From Endomicrobium sp. (lineage in GTDB: Bacteria; Elusimicrobiota; Endomicrobiia; Endomicrobiales; Endomicrobiaceae), in contig JAISIG010000038.1 of NCBI GenBank assembly GCA_031262135.1, positions 1 through 9,757 of the forward strand: a stretch of 9,757 nucleotides of DNA, in the 5' to 3' direction. Position 1 is the first letter of the stretch; every line of letters begins with the position of its first letter. Below are positions 1 to 6,117 of the stretch, one piece after another. The position numbers and the translations under genes are program-made. The notes below the pieces were generated by a model. That model was not told the origin of the DNA. It did not search any database and was given only the letters and a program-made list of their open reading frames with translations.

Positions 1-2
1 TA

Positions 3-359
3 CATATCGGAATACTTACTACAGCTATTATTATATTGCATAAGTTATCTGATGGAATAACAGCAACAGGACTACTGTTACACAAACAACATTATAAAAA
101 CAATCTAAGTGTGCTAATATTGTCTATCTTAATTTCTTCATTTACTCCATTAGGCACTGTTATAAGTTCATTATATTTAAAAAACAGTATCTCTATTACA
201 TTATTAGGAGCGATGTTTTGTATGACAGCTGGGATGTTTATTTTCATAACATCTACAGAATTTATTCCTGAAATGTTCCAAATAGCAAATAAGAAGGATA
301 AATTAGTGTCTTATTTGCTATTTTTGTTTGGAATTCTAACTACGATAATAGTTGAATGA
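3..359 (+). CDS. ZIP-family divalent metal transporter, C-terminal part (5' end outside window)
   Basis: The frame is already open at base 3 and runs 118 codons to a TGA at 357-359, so this is the C-terminal part of a longer gene whose start lies before the window. A TTG at 36-38 is an internal Leu codon, not a start. The segment has about four hydrophobic helices. It begins in a helix carrying HKLSDG (codons from 36), which sits where ZIP transporters have the metal-binding HNxPEG motif of the fourth membrane helix. The helix around 225-275 ends in STEFIPE, like the ATxExxPE segment near the end of ZIP proteins. ZIP proteins move Zn2+, Fe2+ or similar ions into the cytoplasm across the inner membrane; the substrate cannot be told here. 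The gene ends 9 nt from the stop of the converging hppA, with no clear terminator between them. The family call is fairly safe and the subfamily is unknown. Confidence 0.75.
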   Translation, partial: HIGILTTAIIILHKLSDGITATGLLLHKQHYKNNLSVLILSILISSFTPLGTVISSLYLKNSISITLLGAMFCMTAGMFIFITSTEFIPEMFQIANKKDKLVSYLLFLFGILTTIIVE

Positions 360-368
360 AACTATTTT

Positions 369-2768
369 TTACAAGTACATATCTTTAAAGGATTTTATGA
401 TAAAAAATATACTACTACATAACAATATTGTTATAATAAGTAATCGAATAATCAGAGATATTTTATTGTTAATTTGTAATGTTAGTTCTAATGCTATAAG
501 GCCAAATAAAGTAGTAAATTTTATAATAGGGTTAATGGATACAGAGGTAGTATCCTTGAATGGATCTCCAACAGTATCTCCAACTATAGTAGACTCATAG
601 AGTTCTGAAGTATATTTTGACAAGTTTGCTTCTACGTGCTTTTTAGCGTTATCCCATGCACCTCCTGCATTAGCCATAAATATAGCTTGAAGTAATCCAA
701 ATAATGCCATAGAAATCAAATATCCTATGAAAAAATAAGGATCTATAAAAGCAAAACTTAATGTTGCCAAAAAGATTACTAAAAATAAATTAAGTGTACC
801 ATGTTGTGCATACTGAGTACATATTTGAACAACTTGCTTAGAATCTGATTCCGAGGCCTTACTACTTGTTTTGTCTATTTTAATATGTTTCCTTATGAAT
901 TTTATAGATTTATAAGCTCCACTTGTCACTGCATGATTTGTAGCACCAGTAAACCAATAAATAATTGCTCCACCCATCATTAATCCAAGAAAAAAAGGAG
1001 CATGTAGAATTGATAATTTTAGTATATTATTTGTCAAATTTTTTGTTAAAATCATTATAGTTGAAAAAATCATTATAGTTGCGCCTGTTACTGCTGTTCC
1101 GATTAGGACAGGCTTAGCTGTAGCTTTAAATGTATTTCCAGCACTATCATTATGTTCTAATAATGCTTTAGCTTGAGTAAAGTTTGGAATAAAACCAAAA
1201 TTATTCTTAATTTCTTCATTTATATTATTAACATTTTCTATCAATGATAGTTTGTAAATAGATTGAGCATTATCAGCTACTGGCCCATATGAATCAATAG
1301 CTATGATAATAGGCCCTATTCCCAAGAATCCAAAAGCAACTAAACCAAATGCAAATATAGATGGTGCAAGCATAATTATATCTAGACTACATAAGCTTAT
1401 GAGATATGCTATAGTCATCAGTGAAATAATAGCAACCGTTATCCAATAAGCACTAAAATTTCCAGCTGTTAAACCTGAAAGAATATTTAATGATGCACCT
1501 CCATATTGAGAAGCTTTTATTATATTTTTTACATATATACTTTTTATCGAAGTAAATACTTTCACTATTTCTGGGATGACAGCACTAGATATAGTTCCAC
1601 AACTTATAATAATTGCTAGTTTATACCATAGAGTACCGTACATAATATCTCCAATAATAAGCTTTGAAATTATAAAAGTAAATAATATAGATATTAAAGA
1701 AGCTATCCATACTAGTACAGTCAATGGAGTTTCAAAGTTAATTATTGGTTTATTGTTATATATTTTTTTAAATATTACAGCATTCAATTTATAAGCTATC
1801 ATGCTAGATATTAACATTAAAATACGTATTGAAAATATCCAAATTAAGAGTTTGCCTTGTATATTAATATCATACACGGCAAGTATTATGAAGGTAATTA
1901 ATGCTACTCCAGTTACTCCATACGTTTCAAATCCGTCAGCAGTTGGTCCTATAGAATCTCCAGCATTATCTCCAACGCAATCAGCTATAACTCCAGGATT
2001 TCTAGCATCATCTTCCTGTATATTATAAACTATTTTCATTAGATCTGAACTGATATCTGCAATTTTAGTAAAAATTCCACCAGCAATTCGAAGGACCATG
2101 GCTCCTAGAGATTCTCCTATAGCAAAACCTATAAAACATGCTCCTGCTAAATTTGATGGAATAAAAAGCATGATGCTTAACATTATTAAGAGTTCGATAC
2201 TAATAAGTATGGACCCTATACTAATTCCAGCCATAATAGGGATTGCATGAACTGGTAAACCTATTCCTTGTAAACTTGCAAAAGCAGTTCTTGCATTTGC
2301 AAAAGTATTAATTCTTATTCCAAACCAAGCTACAAAATAACTTCCTAAAATTCCAATTACATTAAATGCTATGATTGTAAAAACATCAAAAATATGCAAA
2401 TTCCTTATTAATTTAAAATATAAAAATATTATGCTTATAAGTAATACTTCTAGATAAATAACAAATTTAGACTGTACTTTTAGATAAGTTTTACAAGTTG
2501 TATAAATAAGATCTGCAATATCTTTCATATTAGTATGAAGTTTAAGTTTTTTTATATTATAAAAGTGATATAACCCAAACAAAATTCCAACCGTGCAAAT
2601 TAATAATCCACATTTTAATATATGTTCTCCATTAATTATATAATTTGAATATTTGAAAGTAATATTATTTAACTTTGGAATTTTTAAATCAATTTCGCTA
2701 GCTAAACATCTTCTATTGATTATAAATACACCTAATATATATATTATTTTCTTTATTTTCAGTAACAT
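369..2768 (-). CDS. hppA: Membrane-bound proton-translocating pyrophosphatase
   Basis: This 799-residue integral membrane protein couples PPi hydrolysis to ion pumping across the cytoplasmic membrane. Residues 1-23 look like a signal or anchor helix, followed by about 15-16 further membrane segments. The catalytic loops are intact: EDDARNP (252-258), VGDNAGD (265-271) and PTADGFETYG (275-284) for Mg-PPi binding; DSYGPVADNA (492-501); GGAWDNAKK (702-710); and GDTVGDPFKDT (730-740). The usual family has GMAADLFESY where this protein has GPTADGFETYG, and it is longer than the common ~680 residues, so it belongs to a divergent branch. GNTFKAT (544-550) has Lys548 where K+-independent enzymes carry Lys and K+-dependent ones Ala, so K+ independence is inferred. 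The codon just before ATG 2768 is TAA, which fixes the start at or after this ATG. The nearest SD-like GAGG is about 16 nt away. It is the last gene of the leftward operon. The pumped ion (H+ or Na+) is not certain. Confidence 0.95.
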   Translation of the reverse strand: MLLKIKKIIYILGVFIINRRCLASEIDLKIPKLNNITFKYSNYIINGEHILKCGLLICTVGILFGLYHFYNIKKLKLHTNMKDIADLIYTTCKTYLKVQSKFVIYLEVLLISIIFLYFKLIRNLHIFDVFTIIAFNVIGILGSYFVAWFGIRINTFANARTAFASLQGIGLPVHAIPIMAGISIGSILISIELLIMLSIMLFIPSNLAGACFIGFAIGESLGAMVLRIAGGIFTKIADISSDLMKIVYNIQEDDARNPGVIADCVGDNAGDSIGPTADGFETYGVTGVALITFIILAVYDINIQGKLLIWIFSIRILMLISSMIAYKLNAVIFKKIYNNKPIINFETPLTVLVWIASLISILFTFIISKLIIGDIMYGTLWYKLAIIISCGTISSAVIPEIVKVFTSIKSIYVKNIIKASQYGGASLNILSGLTAGNFSAYWITVAIISLMTIAYLISLCSLDIIMLAPSIFAFGLVAFGFLGIGPIIIAIDSYGPVADNAQSIYKLSLIENVNNINEEIKNNFGFIPNFTQAKALLEHNDSAGNTFKATAKPVLIGTAVTGATIMIFSTIMILTKNLTNNILKLSILHAPFFLGLMMGGAIIYWFTGATNHAVTSGAYKSIKFIRKHIKIDKTSSKASESDSKQVVQICTQYAQHGTLNLFLVIFLATLSFAFIDPYFFIGYLISMALFGLLQAIFMANAGGAWDNAKKHVEANLSKYTSELYESTIVGDTVGDPFKDTTSVSINPIIKFTTLFGLIALELTLQINNKISLIIRLLIITILLCSSIFFIIKSFKDMYL

Positions 2769-2821
2769 TTATTTTTTATATAAACCTCACAATAAATTTT
2801 ATTAATAACTCCTTAAAATAA

Positions 2822-3679
2822 TTAAAAACTATGTTTTATAATATCTGGAATATGTTCTTCTATTCCTATTGCCATTATGTGTACTCCGTCAGCATAATTA
2901 CGTAGCTCTTTAATCAGCTGAGAACAAATTTGTTTTCCTTCCTCTAATGGATCTTTCGCATTTTCTATCCTATCTTGTATACATTGTGGAATTTTAACCC
3001 CTGGAAGTGATTTTAAAAAATTCATAAATCTTATAGATTTAATAAGTATTAATCCTGGTAAAATTTTTACTTTTAAGTGTTGAACTTGTTTAAAAAACTT
3101 TTTATATAATTCAATATCAAAAATAGCTTGGGTTTGAAAAAATTCTGCTCCTGCTAAGACTTTTTTTTTATACATTAAAACCTGTAACCCTTGTGGTGTA
3201 GATGATGGATTAATAACAGCACCTACACAAAATTTAGGAGCTCCAGATAAATTATTTCCGACTAAATCTATTCCAGTTTCAAGTAATCTGGCTGTTTTAA
3301 TCAATTGTATTGTATCTAAATCATATACTGCTTTTGCACTATAGTATTCACTGATACTTGTATGATCTCCACTTAAAAGTAAAAGATTTTCGATTCCAAG
3401 AATACTTGCTCCAAGTAAATCTGATTGCAAAGCAATTCTATTTTTGTCTCTTGTCACTATTTGCAATATTGGATCAACTCCATTATCAATTAAAATTTTA
3501 CTTATTGCAATAGAACTTGCTCTCATAGAAGCCCGTTGATTATCTGTGACATTTACAGCATCTATATATTCCAAATGGTTAATTTTTTTTAGTAAGATTG
3601 ATATATCTATTCCCTTTGGTGGTAATAATTCAGCTGTAATTATAAATTTTTTAGATTGTAGTTTCTCTTTAAAAGTCAT
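2822..3679 (-). CDS. metF: Methylenetetrahydrofolate reductase, short MetF catalytic subunit
   Basis: This 285-residue cytoplasmic TIM-barrel flavoprotein reduces 5,10-methylene-THF to 5-methyl-THF for methionine synthesis or, in acetogens and relatives, the methyl branch of the Wood-Ljungdahl pathway. Visible family marks are Glu17 in ITAELLPPKG (the position of the catalytic Glu near the N-terminus of E. coli MetF), TRDKN (76-80) matching the folate/FAD CRDxN loop, LSGD (102-105) matching LRGD of the FAD site, and FFQTQAIFD (180-188). The length fits the bacterial MetF core. Its first 11 nt overlap the 3' end of the MetV-like gene, and an AGGGA about 12 nt before ATG 3679 lies inside that gene, so the two are probably translated together. 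That pairing is typical of lineages using a MetV-MetF complex (family knowledge). hppA follows after 53 nt. Confidence 0.9.
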   Translation of the reverse strand: MTFKEKLQSKKFIITAELLPPKGIDISILLKKINHLEYIDAVNVTDNQRASMRASSIAISKILIDNGVDPILQIVTRDKNRIALQSDLLGASILGIENLLLLSGDHTSISEYYSAKAVYDLDTIQLIKTARLLETGIDLVGNNLSGAPKFCVGAVINPSSTPQGLQVLMYKKKVLAGAEFFQTQAIFDIELYKKFFKQVQHLKVKILPGLILIKSIRFMNFLKSLPGVKIPQCIQDRIENAKDPLEEGKQICSQLIKELRNYADGVHIMAIGIEEHIPDIIKHSF

Positions 3680-3896
3680 TGAAGTAATCTTTCCCTATAT
3701 TTTTTTTAGGTTCTATATATGTTTTTATAAAAGATTCTTTCTTTATTTTACTATGCTTAATATTATTATACATTAAGACCCAGAAACAGTCTTTATTTTT
3801 ATAGACTTCACATTTACCATTGATAAATCCTCCACATGATCCATTCGAAGAATGTTTTGCACATTCTATCTTGCTATGTCGTTGTAAATTTTTCAT
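3669..3896 (-). CDS. metV: Mini MetV-like protein: MTHFR C-terminal zinc/Cys domain only
   Basis: This 75-residue protein is made almost entirely of the MTHFR_C-type Cys motif. Cys12 (ECAKH), Cys21 and Gly22-23 (SNGSCGG), Cys29 (GKCEV) and Cys37 (CFWVLMY) match the family pattern CPKxxxNGPCGG...GxCEV...CVWxxxYxR. In MetV proteins of anaerobes this region forms the C-terminus of a subunit of roughly 200 residues that partners MetF, so this copy seems to lack the larger N-terminal part (comparison from memory). The basic Lys-rich tail (residues 47-75) has no recognised motif. Its ATG shares one base with the pth stop (TAATG at 3894-3898 read on the minus strand) and its end overlaps metF by 11 nt, so it is translationally coupled on both sides. 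Binding MetF and holding Zn or Fe-S through four Cys is inferred. The gene symbol is tentative. Confidence 0.75.
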   Translation of the reverse strand: MKNLQRHSKIECAKHSSNGSCGGFINGKCEVYKNKDCFWVLMYNNIKHSKIKKESFIKTYIEPKKNIGKDYFNDF

Positions 3897-4489
3897 TATA
3901 TTTTTATATTAGCTAAAGTAGAAGCTGCTTTGCTTACCCCCATTATATTAATCATATTAAACAAAATAACACAAGTTTTTTTGATATAGTTAATTTTTTC
4001 TTTATCACAAGGATAAAAATGTGATAATACAAATTCTGATGTATTAATACTGTTTTTAATTGGACCAATTCCTAATTTCATACGTGCAAAATTACATGTT
4101 TTTAGACAGTTAATTAAGGACTCAAGTCCATGATGTCCTGCGGAAGAGCCTGACATCTTAATTTTATATTTACCTAACAAAATTGAAAAATCATCATAAA
4201 AAACAAAAATTTCCTCTGGATTAATTTTATGATCTCTCATAAAAGATGCAATTGGAATTCCAGATAAATTCATAGGTACGAGAGGCTTTATCAAAAATAC
4301 TCTTTTATCTATAGAGCCATTATGATAATAAGTAGCATAACTAACTTTTTTATTATTGTTAATCTTAAATTTAACAGATATTGAAGCAACTATTTCATTT
4401 AATACAATATCTCCAAAATTATGTCTTGTTTTTTGATATTGTTTGTCTGGATTCCCTAATCCTATAAACAATTTAATGTTTTTATCCAT
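3896..4489 (-). CDS. pth: Peptidyl-tRNA hydrolase
   Basis: This 197-residue enzyme cleaves peptidyl-tRNA dropped from stalled ribosomes, freeing tRNA for reuse. The family signature is clear: GLGNPDKQY (10-18) with Asn13; TRHNFG (21-26) with the catalytic His23; PMNLSG (72-77) with Asn74; and YDDF (98-101) with Asp99, equal to E. coli Asn10, His20, Asn68 and Asp93. The fifth usual active-site residue, Asn114 of E. coli in GGHNGL, is His120 here (AGHHGL, 117-122; codon CAT). The length is typical. It lies 15 nt after rplY, a common bacterial pairing, and its stop overlaps the start of the metV-like gene by one base. No good SD precedes ATG 4489. Instead, a 12-bp hairpin ends 8 nt before the start, which could affect initiation. 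Confidence 0.93.
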   Translation of the reverse strand: MDKNIKLFIGLGNPDKQYQKTRHNFGDIVLNEIVASISVKFKINNNKKVSYATYYHNGSIDKRVFLIKPLVPMNLSGIPIASFMRDHKINPEEIFVFYDDFSILLGKYKIKMSGSSAGHHGLESLINCLKTCNFARMKLGIGPIKNSINTSEFVLSHFYPCDKEKINYIKKTCVILFNMINIMGVSKAASTLANIKI

Positions 4490-4496
4490 AAATTAT

Positions 4497-4530
4497 CAAA
4501 AGAATCACTTTGTATCTTGTGATTCTTTTG
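4497..4530 (-). promoter_or_regulatory. Perfect 12-bp hairpin across the rplY stop and pth leader
   Basis: CAAAAGAATCAC (4497-4508) and GTGATTCTTTTG (4519-4530) are exact reverse complements around a 10-nt loop. In the leftward mRNA the stem covers the last rplY codons and its TGA stop (4505-4507) and ends 8 nt before the pth ATG at 4489. The stem is AT-rich, and ATAATTT rather than a long U run follows it, so it is not a textbook terminator. It may slow ribosomes, protect a cleaved 3' end, or tune pth initiation. Confidence 0.55.
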
Positions 4531-5134
4531 TTGAACTCAATATATTAGATTCAGTATTTGTAACATTTTTATCTGATACAGAAGGTTGCACAATATGTAT
4601 AATTAGTTGAGATGAATTATGTAAATATTTTACCCCATTTATATGAGGAAGATCAGCTATTGTTATTCCTTCTCCTATATGTAGATGGCTAATGTCAACA
4701 GTAATTTTTTGAGGGATATTATCTGGAAAAGCTTTAATTTTAACTTCATGTAATATAAATTCCATTATCCCACCAAAATTTTTTACACCTTCTGCAACTC
4801 CTTCAGGAAAGATTGGAACGAAAACTTCTACTGAATGTTGAGGAATTATTGTTTGAAAATCTATATGAATTATATCTTGAGACAGAATATCTCTCTGAAT
4901 ATCTTTAACTATAACAGGAATTGTATCTTCTTGTATATGTAAATTAATAACTGCATTGTCCCCATTTTTTTTTATTATTAATTTAAAAGCTTTACTATCT
5001 ATCATTAGTGATTTAGATGTTATATTTTTTCCATACAATACAGCTGGTATTTTTTTATTTAACTGTTTTAATAATTTAAGATTAATTGTATCATTTCTTA
5101 TTTCTGCATTTAATATTATTTTTTGAGTATTCAT
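4505..5134 (-). CDS. rplY: Large-subunit ribosomal protein L25, long CTC/TL5 form
   Basis: This 209-residue 5S rRNA-binding protein of the 50S subunit has an N-terminal L25 domain (about 1-92; IPAVLYGKN at 29-37 and QRDILSQDIIHIDF around 80-94) and a C-terminal TL5 beta domain (about 95-180; VEVFVPIFPEGVAEGVK, then GGIMEFILHEV, then IGEGITIADL). A Ser/Thr/Asn-rich tail of about 25 residues follows. The basic GKGASRRLR stretch that normally precedes the PAVLYG motif in long-form proteins is not recognisable and is replaced by NDTINLKLLKQLNKK, so rRNA contacts may be weaker. The gene sits 35 nt after prs. A purine-rich AAGGGG about 19 nt before ATG 5134 is too far for a normal SD, and no better start is visible. 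The order prs-rplY-pth is classic for bacteria. Its stop codon is inside a hairpin arm shared with the pth leader. Confidence 0.93.
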   Translation of the reverse strand: MNTQKIILNAEIRNDTINLKLLKQLNKKIPAVLYGKNITSKSLMIDSKAFKLIIKKNGDNAVINLHIQEDTIPVIVKDIQRDILSQDIIHIDFQTIIPQHSVEVFVPIFPEGVAEGVKNFGGIMEFILHEVKIKAFPDNIPQKITVDISHLHIGEGITIADLPHINGVKYLHNSSQLIIHIVQPSVSDKNVTNTESNILSSTKESQDTK

Positions 5135-5169
5135 ATTTGAAAGCTAAAGCCCCTTTTCTTAAAAATATT

Positions 5170-6117
5170 TTATTCTTGAAACAAAGCACTTATAGACTCA
5201 TTATTCTTAAGTCTTAGGATAGCTTCAGCGAATAATGAAGCTACACTTAAAACGATTATTTTGTGGTTTTTACTTAAATTATCATCGTATTTTAATGGAA
5301 TTGAATCTGTAATAACAAGTTGTTCAATGCATGACTCTTGAATTTTTTGTAATGCCTCTCCTGATAAAATACCATGAGTAGCAGCGGCAAAAATATGTAT
5401 TGCTCCTTTATCTCTAATAGCATTAGCTACTTTTATTAATGTATTAGCTGTATCAATTAAATCGTCTAAAATAATACATGTTTTATTTTTTACATTTCCT
5501 ATAACGTTCATTACTGTTGCTTCGTTAGGATATGGTCTTCTTTTGTCTATTATTGTTAAATCGGCATTTAGTGCTTTTGCAAAGCTTCTTGCTCTTTCTG
5601 CTCCTCCTACATCAGGTGAGACAACAACTATATTATTTAAATGTTTTTCTTTAAAATATCTAGATAAAACAAATTTACCACGAAGATGATCTACTGGTAT
5701 ATCAAAAAAACCTTGTATTTGGCCAGCATGTAAATCCATGGTCATAACTCTAGTAATGCCTGATATTGCTATTAAATTTGCAACTAGCCTTGCCGTAATG
5801 GGAACTCGTGGTTCAGACTTTCTATCTTGTCTTCCATATCCATAGTATGGCATAATAGCTGTGATTTTCATAGCAGAAGCTCTCTTTAAGGCATCAGCTA
5901 TAATTAACAATTCCATTAAGTATTCGTTTACAGTTGGAAAACATGTAGGCTGTACTATATAACAATCAGATCCTCTTATATTATCTACAATCTTAACTTG
6001 TATTTCTCCATCACTAAAACGTTTAATATTAGCTTTACTTAATTTAATATGTAAATGTTCAGCAATTTCTTTAGCAAGTTTAATATTTGCATTGCCTGAA
6101 ATTATTTTACAATCCAT
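5170..6117 (-). CDS. prs: Ribose-phosphate pyrophosphokinase, likely also made from its own internal start
   Basis: Counted from the internal ATG at 6117, this is a 315-residue Prs of normal length. It makes PRPP from ribose-5-phosphate and ATP for purine, pyrimidine, His, Trp and NAD synthesis in the cytoplasm. Motifs are FSDGEIQV (34-41), YYGYGRQDRKSEPR (91-104, ATP loop), DLHAGQIQGFFDIP (128-141, active His130), KRRP (192-195) and the PRPP-binding loop ILDDLIDTANTL (216-227). All key residues appear intact, so the enzyme should be active. The ATG is preceded by AGAGGAA with ideal spacing, stronger than most sites in this window, so independent translation of Prs is likely even if the longer GlmU-Prs chain is also made. 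rplY follows 35 nt downstream. Confidence 0.93.
   Translation of the reverse strand: MDCKIISGNANIKLAKEIAEHLHIKLSKANIKRFSDGEIQVKIVDNIRGSDCYIVQPTCFPTVNEYLMELLIIADALKRASAMKITAIMPYYGYGRQDRKSEPRVPITARLVANLIAISGITRVMTMDLHAGQIQGFFDIPVDHLRGKFVLSRYFKEKHLNNIVVVSPDVGGAERARSFAKALNADLTIIDKRRPYPNEATVMNVIGNVKNKTCIILDDLIDTANTLIKVANAIRDKGAIHIFAAATHGILSGEALQKIQESCIEQLVITDSIPLKYDDNLSKNHKIIVLSVASLFAEAILRLKNNESISALFQE

Noticed and set aside
360..368. Bidirectional terminator between the ZIP gene and hppA
   Set aside because: Only 9 nt with a T6 run and no inverted repeat around it.
352..600. Rightward open frame of 82 codons
   Set aside because: Antisense to the conserved end of hppA, with no recognisable motif; low-complexity shadow.
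1576..2028. Two rightward open frames of 72 and 75 codons
   Set aside because: Both lie opposite conserved hppA membrane and catalytic segments and have no SD or family match.
3546..3776. Rightward open frame of 76 codons
   Set aside because: Antisense to the metF start and metV end, whose motifs are clear.
5135..5169. Possible terminator between prs and rplY
   Set aside because: Only a short AAAG/CTTT pairing and no stable stem followed by a U run; operon order suggests read-through.
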